NCBI GenBank assembly: GCA_034670405.1
Contig: JAXDDX010000062.1
Coordinates: forward strand, 1,178,001 to 1,242,000
Reading direction: 5' to 3'
DNA length: 64,000 nt
From: Hoplostethus atlanticus
Lineage: Eukaryota; Chordata; Actinopteri; Trachichthyiformes; Trachichthyidae
Below are positions 43,594 to 57,931 of this stretch, piece after piece. Positions within the stretch are counted from its first letter, which is position 1. Each line of letters begins with the position of its first letter. Below the pieces are notes generated by a model. The model did no database searches. It was given only the letters and a program-made list of their open reading frames with translations, and was not told the DNA's origin. The translations under genes were made by a program, and so were the position numbers.

Positions 43594-46500
43594 CACAGTC
43601 ACATGGATGTGTTACAATGCATTTTGTCTTTTGATTCTGCATCAGTGCAGAAAGGGGCTGAGTGGTGTATTGAATTGTGGGCAAACTGTGACCAGCAAGT
43701 GAAGGTCGTGACCTACGCCTGATTGGTGCGTTTGCCACGACCAAGTGATCGACCGATTGATCACAGACGGTCTGATTCCAATAGGTTGGAAACATTGATA
43801 TCCAATCAGCTACACAGGACAGCTGCAGGCTACGGATGCGTGCCTTCAGAGCTTTATCGATATCCAATGAGGAAACCAGATTTAATAAGCTCTTAATTGA
43901 GTAGGGGAGGTATCTAGAGGGTTTTATTGAATAGTACTGGCTTTGATGTAGACATGACTACTGTATGGCACTAACTGAACCATGAACTGTTGGTGCTAAA
44001 GGTTCTTATAGCCTGATTCACAACTGGCTAGTACTTGCTATAATTGTTGAATATGAGCCAAGACAACTGGCAGCAGAAATTGGTGTTCTCACTCTTGTTA
44101 GCCGACACTTGACCTCGTGCTCAGATCCTTGACAACACTGATTATTCCTCATGGAAATGAAATTATTCAGCATCCAAACGTAGAAATGTAACCTCCCTAT
44201 ACGCGGTGTGAACTGCTGATGGCTGCACAGATGTTACAGGACGAGGATGCCATGAGATAATGGGCATTTAAGCTCTGAAATAATAACGGGGCAAAGGTGT
44301 AGTTAGTGTTGGCACGCTTTTGGGAAAACACGGCCCATAATAGTTGATTTGTGCTGGAAGGAGTGGACTAAATTTTTCATGTGTACTCAGAATATCACCA
44401 GCTAATTGAATCTCTTAGCTGCCAAAGTAATTTTTGGAATAGATAAGGGCTAATTGAACACAGGATTATTACCTGCTAAAGTGGGTAGAGGAAATGACAA
44501 AGTGACCTGCTGCAGCCGTAATTTACGAGGATTTGGCTGCAGGCTGGTGCTTATTTCCAGCCCTTGTGGCAACTGTTAACTCAGGTCGTTGCTCTTTCTT
44601 GTTCAGGTGATGGACAACACAGAGATCCATGTGGTGCCCAACATCCTGATGCTGGTGGGCCTAGTCTCCATCGGGGCCAACTGGTTCGCCAGCCGCGTGT
44701 GTCAGGACTCCCTGGACACGACCCGCTTCCCCCGCTGGAAGCCGTTCCTGCTGGGCTGGTTTGCCCTGGTCATGCTGCTCTGCTCCCTGCTCATCGCTGC
44801 CGTGGTGCTCAGCTACGCCTTGCAGGGACACCTGGAGGAGTCGCTCAAGGTGGGGTCAGGCTGGGGCAGGGTAATGGCTGGAGGGGGGGAGACAGGATGG
44901 GGATAGGAAGGGGGGAGAGTGGTTAGAGATATTGTGATATTCCATCATACATTTTACCAGCAAGTGGGGAATCGTTTTGTAAGAGTAGGTCGAATGGTAG
45001 ATATCTCACATTTGACTTCAGCAAATTAGCAATTGTCTCGTGGAAACAGATACATGTGACATCAAAAGGACGTCTTGGCAACATCAGATTACCCTCCGCT
45101 TTTATTCTCTCTGTCTCGTTCTCCCTCCTGTCTCCAGGTGGGCCTAAGGAACGGAATCCGGTACTACCGGGACACGGATGTGCCGGGCCGTTGTTTCCAG
45201 AAGGAGACCATCGATCGCCTGCAGATTCAGCTGCGCTGTTGTGGCAACAGCAACTACAGGGACTGGTTTGAGGTTCAGTGGATCAGCAACAGATACCTGG
45301 ACTTCACCAACAAGGAAGTCAAGGAGTAAGTGGATAGCAATGTGGAGACCAACACATTTTGAGATGCAGGGGAGGTGATAAGTTAAGAAGAGCAAAGAAC
45401 TGACTCAAAAGGAACGTGGTGGCTCAGGGACAGGATGAGAAGGGAGCATGAAGAGGGACTGGTTGATGTAGACAAATTGACAGAGAGGGATGGAAAAGGT
45501 TGGCGAGTAAATAAGTGAGAGGATTGGTAGAGGTGTGGCCGGACTACCACTTCACCCCACTGGTAAAAAGGCTTTAGGCCTTCATCCCCCAGAAGCATTA
45601 TGGGCACGGCACACTGTAAAACCTAGAACTTTCCATCTCTCCTTTCCCTATGTCTACCCTTTCCCTTCCTTTCTCCAGCCGTGTTCGGAGTAACGTGGAT
45701 GGCCGTTACCTGGTGGACGGCGTTCCATTCAGCTGCTGTAACCCCACCTCCCCGCGCCCCTGCCTGCAGTATCACCTGCTGGATAACAACGCCCACTTCA
45801 ACTACGAGCACCAATCAGAGGAACTCAACCTGTACAGCCGCGGCTGCAGGCAGGCTCTGGTCGACTACTACATGGAACTGATGAATATCATTGGTCCTGG
45901 CGTGCTGTCGGTCATCTTAACGCAGGTGGGTTACAGGACTGGGATGGCGCAACCAGCTTTTCTGCAACGGCGGTGAAACGGTTCATTCGTAACCTGATTG
46001 TTCAGCAGAAATAACATATTAAAGCGCCTCCAGAAATAACCAATTACCCCTCTCCACATCAAAGGCACTGCACTCTGAAACTGATGCAGCTTAAGTTAAA
46101 ACTCTGCCATTTTAAATGAATGTTTTCTTTCAGCAGGCACTCGCCACATTGTCGGGAGAAGTTTCTCCATTTTCTCCTCGAGCCACCCTAAAACACATAA
46201 AGTAAATAGAACTCCATTCACGTAGACAATTCATTTATGGACGCCAAGCGACACAAGCGAAGAAAACACCAGTGACACATTGATTTCCACTTCTTTCCTG
46301 TGATCCATCCTTTAATCCTAAATCTACTTCCATCTTTTTTTTTCTTGACAAATAATGGTATTGACTGCAAAGCCTCTTCAAATAACAACAAAGCCTCGCG
46401 CTGGAGTAGGCAGCTCATACACGTTTAACATAACAGCATCACAAGCGGCCTGTGGCTAGTAAAACAATCGATACTTTCTGATGCAGCAGCTCAGTATGCG

Positions 46501-47528
46501 AGTTTTTCTAGTTTACCATGACAAACTGAGCTGTAGATGCATCTGATTTTCCCAGCACTTTATTATGTTCTACCATATCAGGATGACATTGTTCCACCGC
46601 TATTGACGGACAACACTGTGACAACGTGTTAGAGCATTGACTCACACAAATAGCAATGTTGGTCATTGCCTAAGGGTATCAGAGGTTATTTTACGACCTT
46701 ATCCACACCCCTGTGACTAACAGAGTCCTAACAGAGTTGTCTCTTCCTTGCTAGATATCAATGTATGGAAGCGGTGTAACAGGATGGACTGATCTTGTGC
46801 CAGTTTGAATTCCCTATTTGGATCTCACTGTTTGGGAATCCATTTTGTATCAGGAGTCATTCTGTAAAAAAGTCATTCTGTGTTACAGCGTTAACTTTAA
46901 CATGATAAAATCATTCAGTGACAGCACTGAGGGTAGAATGATTTCCAAACGCTGACACTTCCAGGATGGAGTGGTCCAGCAACACGATTGACGGTGTCAG
47001 ATGTTCCTCTCCATGATAGCAGTGTTTGTGAATCTGTGACGTAACCGAATGGAGTGATACGATAACAGAGTTGACACTTCTCTCAGGTATAATTGTTAGA
47101 GAGCCCAATGTGTAACATCACTGTCTGACTCGGTAACAGTCTCCATGGTAACGGTATTGCAGACGTTTTTGAGCTCATCAGCGAACAGGACAGTCTGAGT
47201 CAGTGGCGGACAGTAAACAGTGTCAACGCTGATTTTAGTATTATCACGTACAGTAGCATTACTGCTTCTTTCTGTCCAGGTATCGGTGTGCTTGAGCCTG
47301 CGCTACCTGCAGACAGCCGTGGAGGGAGCCATGGCTCTGGAGAACCCAGAGGGGGAGAGCGAGGGCTACCTCCTGGAGAAGGGCCTGAAGGACACCCTCG
47401 AGGACGTCAAAGCCAAGATCCTCATCCTGCTAAAGCTCAACCAGGTCAACACCGCCACCGAGGCGTCCCCCGAGGCTGCAGCAGAGGCTGACACGGCCGA
47501 GAAGGGTGCTGCCACCCCCGCCAGCTAG
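43208..47528 (+). CDS. rom1: Retinal outer segment membrane protein 1 (peripherin-2/ROM1 tetraspanin)
   Basis: ROM1 and peripherin-2 are tetraspanins that shape the rims of photoreceptor outer-segment discs. Five coding exons: 43208-43357, 44607-44849, 45138-45325, 45679-45925 and 47280-47528, giving 358 residues. Four membrane segments are visible. The large D2 loop has all seven family cysteines: C150 (PGRC), C165/C166 (RCCGNS), the FSCCNP pair, RPC and SRGC, the first three at the same residue numbers as in peripherin-2. The peripherin-2 glycosylation sequon is absent (DNNAHF). That absence, the [11 protein letters not shown] start, the [12 protein letters not shown] tail and the 11q12-like neighbourhood favour rom1 over prph2. 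The fourth exon is 247 nt, as recalled for human PRPH2 exon 2. The usual first exon is split by two extra introns. It remains possible that this is a prph2-type paralogue. Confidence 0.88.
43377..43434. repeat. (CA)n microsatellite in rom1 intron 1
   Basis: About 29 CA units starting 20 bases after the donor of rom1 exon 1. Confidence 0.97.
43540..43590. repeat. Second (CA)n microsatellite in rom1 intron 1
   Basis: About 25 CA units, about 105 bases after the first array in the same intron. Confidence 0.97.
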
Positions 47529-49503
47529 AGGAAAACACGACCAAATATGTGCAGAGGAGGAAGGGAGGCGGGGTGGGTGGGTCTGAGGCTTCTTGGTTCT
47601 GCGATTTGGCTGGTGGGATAGAACAACTGTGGGGTCCGACACATTAGGCTTGATATATGCTCCACCAATGCAGCAGCCGCAGCTCCCTTGCTCATGGCCA
47701 GAATAAGGCAGCACATGGGGAATCTGATCAGGCTCTGCACAGACAGCAAAACAAACATCCCCTCTGTGCAGGAGCTTCTGAACATGTAATCACTGCAGAG
47801 TCTGTTGAGGAGGTGTGTAGTACTTTTTGTTGTAACTAGAGAAGAGTACTTTCTATCTAAAAGGGTGTAGTGCACACACACAAATTTGAAACATTCACCA
47901 TGCAACACACACTGATACCAGCAGACATTATAGGAACACCCTTATTTTCCAAATACACTTTGACTCAAATTTGGCAAAGACACAATCACATAACCCAAAA
48001 GCTCATCCCATGTGCACTGTATTCATGTCACAGCTAAATGTAGAGTATATACCTAACTGCAATGAAATGCTTAGGAACCTGTTAAGTTGGCAACATACAT
48101 GAAATATATTAAAGGTAGACATTTTAACTGCTTTGTAGTGTCGGCTTCCTTTTGTACTTGTGCTGTAATAGATGAGTCAATTAACCCACTATGGATTATC
48201 TAAATTCAGCAAGGGGAATAAAATGGATTAGGTGTGTGTGTGTGCGTGTGTTCGTGGTGCCCTATAAGAGAATGACAATACGAAGCTGTCAGCTCTGAAA
48301 CAATCTGATAATCCCAGTGTAGTTAATCCCTGAACTGCTGCACAAGCAGTATCAGCACACACTGACAACACACAGGCATATTCAGTCACACACTGATAGA
48401 AATAGACAGTAGACGATGTTTGAGACCATTTGACTAAGCAAAAATGTTTTTTATTGCTTTTTATTTACAAAGAAAAATATCATCTGTTGTAGCCGCCAGG
48501 CCTATCCAATATGTTCTCCTTGTTCTTGAATAAAACCCTTTCATGGATTAAGACCAGTAAATGTTTTCTTTTATTTATATTATAATATATAACAGTGATT
48601 GAAAACATGCTGTCAGTGGTTGCAGAAGGACTTCAATTCTTTAACTATGAAATATTAGATTGGCCTGTACCTCTATGAAATAATCTGGTAATAGTTGCAC
48701 ATTCAAAATGCAATTTAAGCACAGGTCTTAGGTACAGTTAATGTAGTAGTTAAAAGTATTGTTTCCCTATAATAGAAATAGGAAGAGGAATATGATAGTG
48801 ACCTTTCATTTAAAAAGATATTTCCTAATATCTTCGTTACTTTCCACCTCTGTATTTGAATAGGACAGTCATGAAATAATAATTCTAATATGAAATAAAT
48901 AGTGTCGAGTTCCACTTCATTCCGACAGAGGTCGCCGTTGCACAATGCTTGAATTTGGCATGACTGTTTTTGGGCCGGAAGCCTTACTGGCACCATTACA
49001 GTTCTCACAACTTTATGGCAATAACCTCAGTCAAAACCTGAGTCATTTTTATGGGCACGCTAATAGGTTATTACAGAGAATTGGCCTGTAATATCAAACT
49101 AAGACTTCCCACCGTTGACTGGGTTTTTGATAAGAATAACCTCTACAAATACAGTTCACAATATGTTTCAAAATTCAAAATTTCAAAGTTTTTAAATATT
49201 CAAAAATGGTCCAAATATGTTTTGCTACATGCAGATGTACCAATTCTAAATTATATATTTTGGATGTCGGCTACTTGCAGGTATGTCGTCAGTAGCGCAT
49301 AGCAAAACAATATACAGTCTGCTTCAAAAGTAGGTAGACACATTTACATACGTTATTCTAGTATAATTTGTAGTATTAATAAATGCTTATCAATTGAACG
49401 CTGTATTATTTCCTTAAAATTACGAAATAAAAAAATAATATAGCTAATATAATAACGACAACAGTAACAAAATATTATAACATTATACAGCTTTGTTTTT
49501 CCA

Positions 49504-49534
<31 letters not shown>

Positions 49535-49949
49535 CAATAATAATAAAAACAGTATAGCTGCTTTTGAAACATCCGGTACGAAATTAATTTTAGAATGAAT
49601 GTCATCTACATGTGCATTATTTCATCAATGCCTGTATATTCTGAAACACATCTCTAAACACAGCTATCCTTAATTAGATGTTACCTGTATAGTTTCTTCA
49701 GTGTGGCTGTGGTGGAAGTGTCACGATGACGAACAAACATGTGCGTTTTGAAAATTCCGGTGCGGTTTTGCAATGAAACTGAGTGACAGAGACACAAGAG
49801 GAAGAGGGAGGGGAAAGGGCCACAGAAATGTCAAACAACTTGACTTGACGCAAGATGGATTCTCTTTTTGATGTATTATATACATAGCAGTCATAATATT
49901 TCTAATTCACTGGGAGTTTGTAGTGTTTTACAGCTCGTGCGCCGCAACA
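47529..49949 (+). other. rom1 3' UTR and rom1-ccdc88b intergenic region
   Basis: The stop codon is 47526-47528. AATAAA occurs at 48218-48223 and 48529-48534; the second fits a UTR of about 1 kb. From about 48.6 to 49.9 kb the sequence is AT-rich, with an ATT-triplet run at about 49506-49532 and no gene. The last few hundred bases should hold the ccdc88b promoter and 5' UTR. Confidence 0.5.
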
Positions 49950-52900
49950 ATGGACTCTAACATTATGGAGATAATAGAGGAATTCATGGCAAGTGCGTTG
50001 GCGCGATGGGTACGTCATTTATCATTTATCACTTTCAGTTATAGAAAAGAGAGGAATAGTGCAAAACTGTATAGCGGTGGAAACTCCCAACACATCAGCT
50101 TGGGCCAACGGCAGACGCAGTAAATTCTACATTTTCATACCCAGTCACAAATACTTAGTACATTATATATGTTAGAATAGACTAATTTCCTATTCTATTC
50201 ATCAAAACAAGTAAAAGTAGGAGTTGAATAAAAGGCAAATAACAGATTGTCTTTTGCTTACTGCTATTGAGAAGCAAAACAAAGCACCCTACTTCTCCTT
50301 TTGACAGCTTCCCCTGCCTCTTTATGGCCAGTTTCTCCTAGACCTGACACTTCCGTGTCCTTGAGCTCTAGGAGTTGAAAATCATAGAAACATGGGTTAT
50401 TTATGGTGTCTCGGAGACAATATACTCCCTTACCCAAGCTGACAATGTGTTGCATTTGTAACAGACTGAGTTTCCACATGGGAAACCAATCATCTGTCGG
50501 CCCAAGGGGGGATCTTCTTCCTGGCCAATGAACAGTATTTAGAATGTAATGTGATACTCTATTGATGCCAATAAGGAAATTCGCTTTTCATGGGGTCAGG
50601 ATCAGCTGCTGAGCGGCTAGGGATTCTTGCTCAAGGGCCCTTCAGCAGGGCAGATGCTCACCACCACGAGGGCTTGAACCTCTCTTACCACTAGGCCACC
50701 CTGCCTCCCTGTTTACCCTGGTGATCTGGAGCTACTCTGCCTCACGTCATCAGTTGAACCAACTCAAGCTCGTTACTCTGTTTACCGACAGTGCAGGTTT
50801 TAGGCAGTACAGTTGGGAATAAACCTCATTATACTGCAGTTTGCATTGGCACGGCTCTCCGTAGCGGAGAGCGGCCTTGGCTGCGGTCCTGGTTGGCCGC
50901 CCGTCTCTGTGAAGTGCTTCCCAGCGTGAGAGCACAGATCCCACCTGTCCAAACAGGTGCCGCTCTGCACCGGCTCAAATGGCTTCCTCTGTGAAAATGC
51001 TTTCACCCCTCTATCTCACTTTCTCTTTCTCTTTGTATCTGTTCCCTGCTTCTGTATCTATCTTCGTCATCTTTGTCGACCTTCCTCCTTCTGCCACCTT
51101 GTCCCCCATAGGTTCAGCTCTTTGAGAAGATGGTGGAGATGGAGGACAGCATCCCTCTCTACAGCCAGTACATGGAAGTAAACTCAATTTCCCAGAATAC
51201 CCGGGAGCGCTACCTGAGGCTGACCAATGGGATATTCCTCAATGAGGTCATGAGGGTCATGTAAGATCGCTTAAGGACTTTTGCTTGGATGCCGGCAACC
51301 TTGACCTTGCACTGGCTGTGAGATAAAAAAGGAAAATAAAAGCTTATTTAATGAACAGGGCTTATGATGTAAGGACGTTCCTAAACAATTGGAGTCGTGG
51401 AGGCCCAACGGCACTTAAAATGAAAAATAAGGGTACAAAAAACGATGGTCTCTTGTAATACCTACTCATCTACACTGCCGTTTTATTCAGCTGCAGCCAT
51501 TTGTTGAAAAATGGAGAAACAAACTTACTGTACCTAAGAGCGATTACAATTATGAAAACTGGCAACGCTTCAATTAATTAAGCTAGAAAAAACTGGAAAT
51601 TGGCCAACAAAGACCATTCTCCAAATAATAATCCTGTTTTTCTTTAGGTGAAAACTATTAAAAAGCCTTTATATACGTGGCTTAGTTTTTCTTTTCTTCT
51701 CATTAAATTAATTAGACTGTAATATCCTCACAGACTTTCAACCTCTCTGTCATAACATTAGGCTGTGCTGTGACCAGTAGAAACAGTGTGTGCCGGTGAA
51801 TGATGAGATGGGGTTGTGCATATGTGCCCCCCTATTACTGTCAACCGACACCGGGTTCCTGATCTTCACGTTCAGATTTCAGGAGGACAAAACCCATTCC
51901 CTCGCAACCGGCGAGACTCAACGACTGATTAATCAGGCCTCAAGTTATCTCAATAAATGGCTGCATGTGGCTTCTCACTGCTTGCTTCTCAGGCTCATTA
52001 AAATTGTATCCACCGTTGCATAAGATTTGCTTGTCTGGAGAGACACAGCGCTGGCTGCTCTTTGATCACGCTGCAGTAAATAACACCGCTGTGTCTCTCG
52101 CCGTGTCCCAGAGACCCCAACCCCAAGGTGGAGCAGCTGTACCGCAGCGAGAGGGACGACCACATGCTGAGAGTCCAGAACTTCTCCATTTTAAATCGCC
52201 ACCTCAGGGCCTACTACCAGGTAGGACATGGGAGGGGGGCGGTGTAGCGTAGACAGAACACCCTCAATTCTTCTCAAGAGTTTTGAACTTTTCCACCTAA
52301 GGGGATATTTAAGGTTTAAAAGAAACATATCTTTGTTATCATTAGCGTTCAGTGTGTTGGTGTGTTGGGTACTGAGAAAGTACGTGCAGAATGTAGTGGT
52401 GTTTGTCATTTGTGCGTAGTGTGTGTAGTCCCATTCACCAGCACTAACAAACTAAAACAAATTCTGCAAAAGGGTTGGTGTCATGGCTTTTTCTGTGGAT
52501 GGACTGAACCAACTCCCAGCTCATTATGAACAGAAAGGTCCTTGCGAGAAGCTGAAAGGTCCTTTTAACTCATTACTCAGGGCCACGGCAACTGGGGAGG
52601 GGAGTGGGTGGGGGGGGGGGAGCAGGGGAGCACTTGTCTAGCTGTAAGGTAGTAAAAACAGAGGGCGAGGAGGAGGAGTGAAGCAAAGCTCAACTGTCAT
52701 CCTCGGCAGATGAATACGTCTCCTAAGGACAGTCTAAAAAGTGGAAAGTGTGTGTGGGGGGTGGCGATGGGGTATCCGGAAGACAGAGGAGGAGGAAGAG
52801 AAGAATTTTTCTATCCTCAGTGGATGCGTCCGTGCTTATCATCAGGCGAGGAAAAGTGAAAAAGGGGCTGTGAGCTGAATGTTTAGCAGCGATGGCGGTT

Positions 52901-55900
52901 AGGAAAAAATAGCTCAATATCAAATAAGAGTATCGATGCATTTCACAACGTGTATTATAGGTGCTGGTTGGTTTGAGGAAATGACACAATGTAGAGTCGG
53001 CTGCACGCACACATCGCTTAGCTTATGAAAACACGAAAACACCAGTCTTCACGGTATCACTTCCTGATTTTCAATGAATGACTAATGCCCCTGGAAGAGA
53101 ACAGAGCAGGGAGCGACACTAGGGAAGGTTATTATCAGGCCGTACTCTACTAGAATTTCACCGGGTACTCTCACAACAGCCTACCGTGCTCTTGCGGACA
53201 TTTAGTTCCACATATGTCATGGTTTTTACTGTGTGTTTTTGCTGTTTTTCTGTGTTACACCACAACCACAGCAGCACCGTGCGGCCAGGAAAGGCGTAAT
53301 TCTCTCTGCTGTGACCTCAGCTTCTCTCTGTAGCTGCTGCACCGTCTGCCTAGATGTACACGCCTGAATACAAAGCATGGTACAGGCAGGCATATTTTAT
53401 TCTATGCCTTTTAATGCGCTTGAATGGAGATGTTTAGTAAGCAACCTTGTGTCGATTTCATTTATATATACATTAGATATACATTTAATTTATAAACCCT
53501 TTTCAAGCAAGTCTGGAGGAAAGATCTCGGCCCTGAGTGAACTATGTTATTTTGACAGGCTATTGAACTTACTAAAAAATGATGCTTTGATTAACTTGGA
53601 GGCATTATGGTTGAAATCTGATTAGGATAAGTGCACATAGCTCACAGGCACAAGATAAAGGAAAGGCAACACGAAAGCATGGGAAATCATTAAAGGAGCT
53701 CGTCTGTGGGTAAAACAAAAACCACCAGCCGAATCATTAATAGAAAGACGGAATTTGGAAACGATAAAGTCGTAGATGGATTTAATTCCCTTTTTTTTTT
53801 TACCTCCGTTGATGAAAAAGCTTCCTTCAAATTCAGGATTATACAAGAGTAGATTATTTTCAGAGGACTAGACTCACCAAGGGTCAAAGGCTAATTCCTT
53901 CTCATTTACTCTGGTGTCATGGGGGAAAAGGGAGAAATTATGAATATACTTCTGGCTGAACTCAACCTCCAACGGAACTGGCCTGGACATCACTCCTGCA
54001 CGGTTTCAAGAACCACAGCGGAGTTAATTGCACTATGTATTACCCACATTGTTAATCTCTCACTCGGACGGGGCATAGTTGTACCAGATGATAGGAAGCA
54101 TGCCAAAATCCTTCCGCTGTATACAATGGGGAGCATTTTATGCAGCTGTATCACCAAAAGGGCCCGAGAGGTTTGTTCATGAGCATGTGAACAACAGGAA
54201 GCTTCTATACGACTTCCAGTCTGGGTTAATGCCGTTCAGAAGTCCGTTAGCGTCGGGGGGGTGACTAACAAAGCACTGGAGTTTTTAGCATCCTTTATGC
54301 CCCGGAGGACCAGAAACTTGAGGCTGGCTGCACATGTTTGTTATACCAAGCCCGATATGTTGGCGGCCCGCTGGAGGGAGCGTGTTTGGTTCGTTGATTT
54401 TTCGCTGCGTATAAATCAAATGAGAGAGAGTTGTAATTATGACTCGTCTCCGTACTCCGATGCGTTTTGCGTTGACAGATTAGACGAGGACATGGACAGG
54501 CTTGGGGAGCAGTTGGGAGAGACGCTAGCCAAAGTCAGTGGATGGCTCACTGACAAGAAACTCTCCCAAAAAAAACCCTCTAATTAATCTCTTTTCGGAG
54601 TTAAAGACCAAGGTTACATCAAGCAGCTGAATTTCACCCAGGTCATCTTCCCATTTACCTGGGCGGTACACTAGATAGCAATGTAGGAGGAGCATGGTAC
54701 CCCAGGTCCTGAAGACAAGCGATTTGCTGCCTTGCCAGAAAAGCCTGGTTTCTGGACAGGCAAAGTCTGAAGCTTTCTGCCTTCCAGCTTGATTCAGAGT
54801 CATCTTGACTCTGCCAGGAGATGGGACAAGCTGGCCAGCGCGCTGATGGGCCTTCTGCTAGCCCGATTCGTCCACTCTCTCTCTCTCTTGCTCTTTATGT
54901 AGGCCTTCTGGTGCCATGCAAGACAAGACCAGATGAAAGAACTTGCCTTAGACTCCTGCTTGCCTTAGACGCTATAGGGACACTTAGCTCATAGATAGAT
55001 CGAGTTAAACTGATCCAAGCCTGGCCAGGTGCAGATGTATGATTGGTGGATGGTGGATCTGGTTCCTGGTTGGTAGCTTCTTGGTAGTGGTGATCTTTGG
55101 TTAGTTGGATTTTGGTGGTTTTGAGTTTGTCAGTTGTGATATTTTGTGATTCTGTGTATTGTTTGCTAATGTTATTTAACTGCTATCGACTCTGACTGCC
55201 CACATAACCTATAGCTTCTAACAACAGGACAACATGGAAACAAATCAGTAGGGTTAGAACCATATATCAGTTTGACGATATAACAGGCCGATACTGGCCT
55301 TTTATTAAATATCAGATAGCAGCCACTCCATGATGGAGGTTCCTCCCTGACCAGAGCTTCATAAACAGTCTGTGAAACTTTCAGGGACATTTTATTTTTC
55401 ACTTGTTATTTATTTATTTCATTACTGTAATGTTGTTTTTGTGAATTCACTCACAATTTTGGAGGAAACTCTAAATACTTGGACTTTTTCAATTAAAAAA
55501 TATTGTTATCGACTTTCAAGAACCCATGTTTGTTGAAATCGGGGATTTTTTTGTGACCATGTGGTCCTTTGTGTTTTTGTCATAATTTTTAAAGACTCCC
55601 CAGCCTAATCTAACCTCGATTAGCCTCCTCGGCCTTGAAGCACAAACACAAATGCTTCACTCTGCCCTGATATCCATCTGCTCTGTGTTTGCACTACAAA
55701 CTGCAGGAGGCTTGTTGAAAGTTTTGCCATTTTAGTTTACTCAGGTTGACTGCGGGCAGACGGACAGGTTGGGCGAGCTGATCACTTGAGAATTGTTTTC
55801 CTCTTAACCATAAACATCCACTCCTGTCTTCAGGGAGACCTGCAGCAGTTGGTACTGATGTCCTTCCCGAATATTGCCATTCTGGGGCAGGACCCCCTAA

Positions 55901-56167
55901 CAGGTACGAGATAACACAATGATCGCATCGATGCCACGTTTCTCAGCGGCAAGGAAGTAATTATGCTTTATACCAGTCAATATCTCTGCTATCTGTGAAA
56001 CGCATTAAGCTGATAATGATGGTTAGGAAGATGTGTGTGTGTGTGTGTGGGTGGGTGTGGGTGGTGATAATTACGATGATGACAGTTATTCCTGTATCCT
56101 CAGAGGCAGCTGTGGAGGAACTCAGAAGACTGCTACTGCTGTTACTTGGATGTGCTGTGCAGGTGAT

Positions 56168-56244
<77 letters not shown>

Positions 56245-57856
56245 TATATGACCAATATTTTGTGCTGCTATTCAATATGTATGTCAAAAATAGATTTTCA
56301 TGTCAAGAAATTACAAGTATTTAATGTTTCCCCCAGAATTGTATTCTTGTCAGAGTCTGAACCAGTATTTAGACCACCAGGAGACACTAAACTAAGAATT
56401 CATTTACAAAAACCATTCAACAGAAGGAATGAATGAATGAAAGCTCATTGCAGGTTTTTCCAGGCTATTTTTATGTAGTACAAAATTGGCCAGTATCCAG
56501 TACTGACTCCACTCCATTGCTCTGTGTTTGCAGTGTGAGAATAAGGAGACATTCATTCAACAGATCCAGTCTCTGGACATCGAGACCCAGGCAGACATTG
56601 CCAGCTGTATTCAGGAGGTACGTTCCAGTCCAGGGATAATCAAGTCAAGGACCTAGCAGAAATAACACACATTCCCCCACAGACCCCGACTTGATGAGAT
56701 ACTGTCCAAGGGACCCACACCTGAGAAGAGTTTTGTATTTGAACATAATTTAGTACAGAATTGCTTCACTGTTTGTACTGTAGGTGGGGGAGTGATCAGA
56801 ATAGACTCTTCTCTTGGTGTGCTAGGCGCCAAGCAGATGCAATAACTGAGAATAAACTATTCCTCATTTTGCTGGCGACCCCTTTAGAACCTGCCGAGGC
56901 ACCCCTGGGTGCTCCTGGACGCTGGCTTAGGAACCACTCCTGTCGTCTGCTTCCCTCGCCACCTCTACCTCTGTCACGCGTCGCTCTTCCTCCTCTATTT
57001 CTGCCCTGCCGTTCTACACTGTACTCTCTAATGAAGCATAAATGCCAAAACATAATCATAAATAACTGTCTCCATTACAATAACAGCATGTTGCATAGCA
57101 GCATGTCTGAATTACAGTACCAGCATGTCTAAATTATAGTGAGAACAGGTCTGAATTACAATAACAGCATGTTTCCTGCCAGCCATTTTGTGCCAGATTT
57201 CTCAGCCTCATAAATCATAGAGGTGAGAGGTGCTTTTCCTGCATGGATGGATGCACCCTCCGCTTGCCATTCGTATGCCTTCTACCCGAGGACATTTCAA
57301 ACCTGTCTCTGTGATCATTAGTTTTGCATGTCAGGCATTTTGGGGCATATTTCCTTGACGGATATCAACATTCCCATAGTGAGAAACTGCTTTTCTTGTG
57401 TACACGGATGCACCCCCTACTTGGTATTCACACAGCCTTCCCACTGCTGAAGGACTGAACCATTTGTCTCCAGATCTGCCATTTTGTGTCTGCTTTCCCC
57501 AGACATGCATATATCTTATCATTGAGACCAGAGAAACTGTCCTTGCTCCAGGTGACTCAGGATCCACGGATGGTGCTGCCGCTTCGGTGGGAGGAGCTTG
57601 TAGGGGTGGAAGAGGCGGAGCTACAGCTGGTGTTTGCTTCCATGGCCAAACAAATCCAGGGGCTACTGGCACAGAGAGACACACACCTGGAGGTATGCGC
57701 GTACATTTCAGTCACGTCATAATGTTCACATCATTGTGGGAAATACAGGATCACAAACTATGAAAATGCAATCAATTGTTCTTTGTTCTGCAAGAGCCGG
57801 TTGTTACAGATGCACTGGAAATTGCTCGACTGAAAATGGCTGTGACTGTACAGACA

Positions 57857-57931
<75 letters not shown>

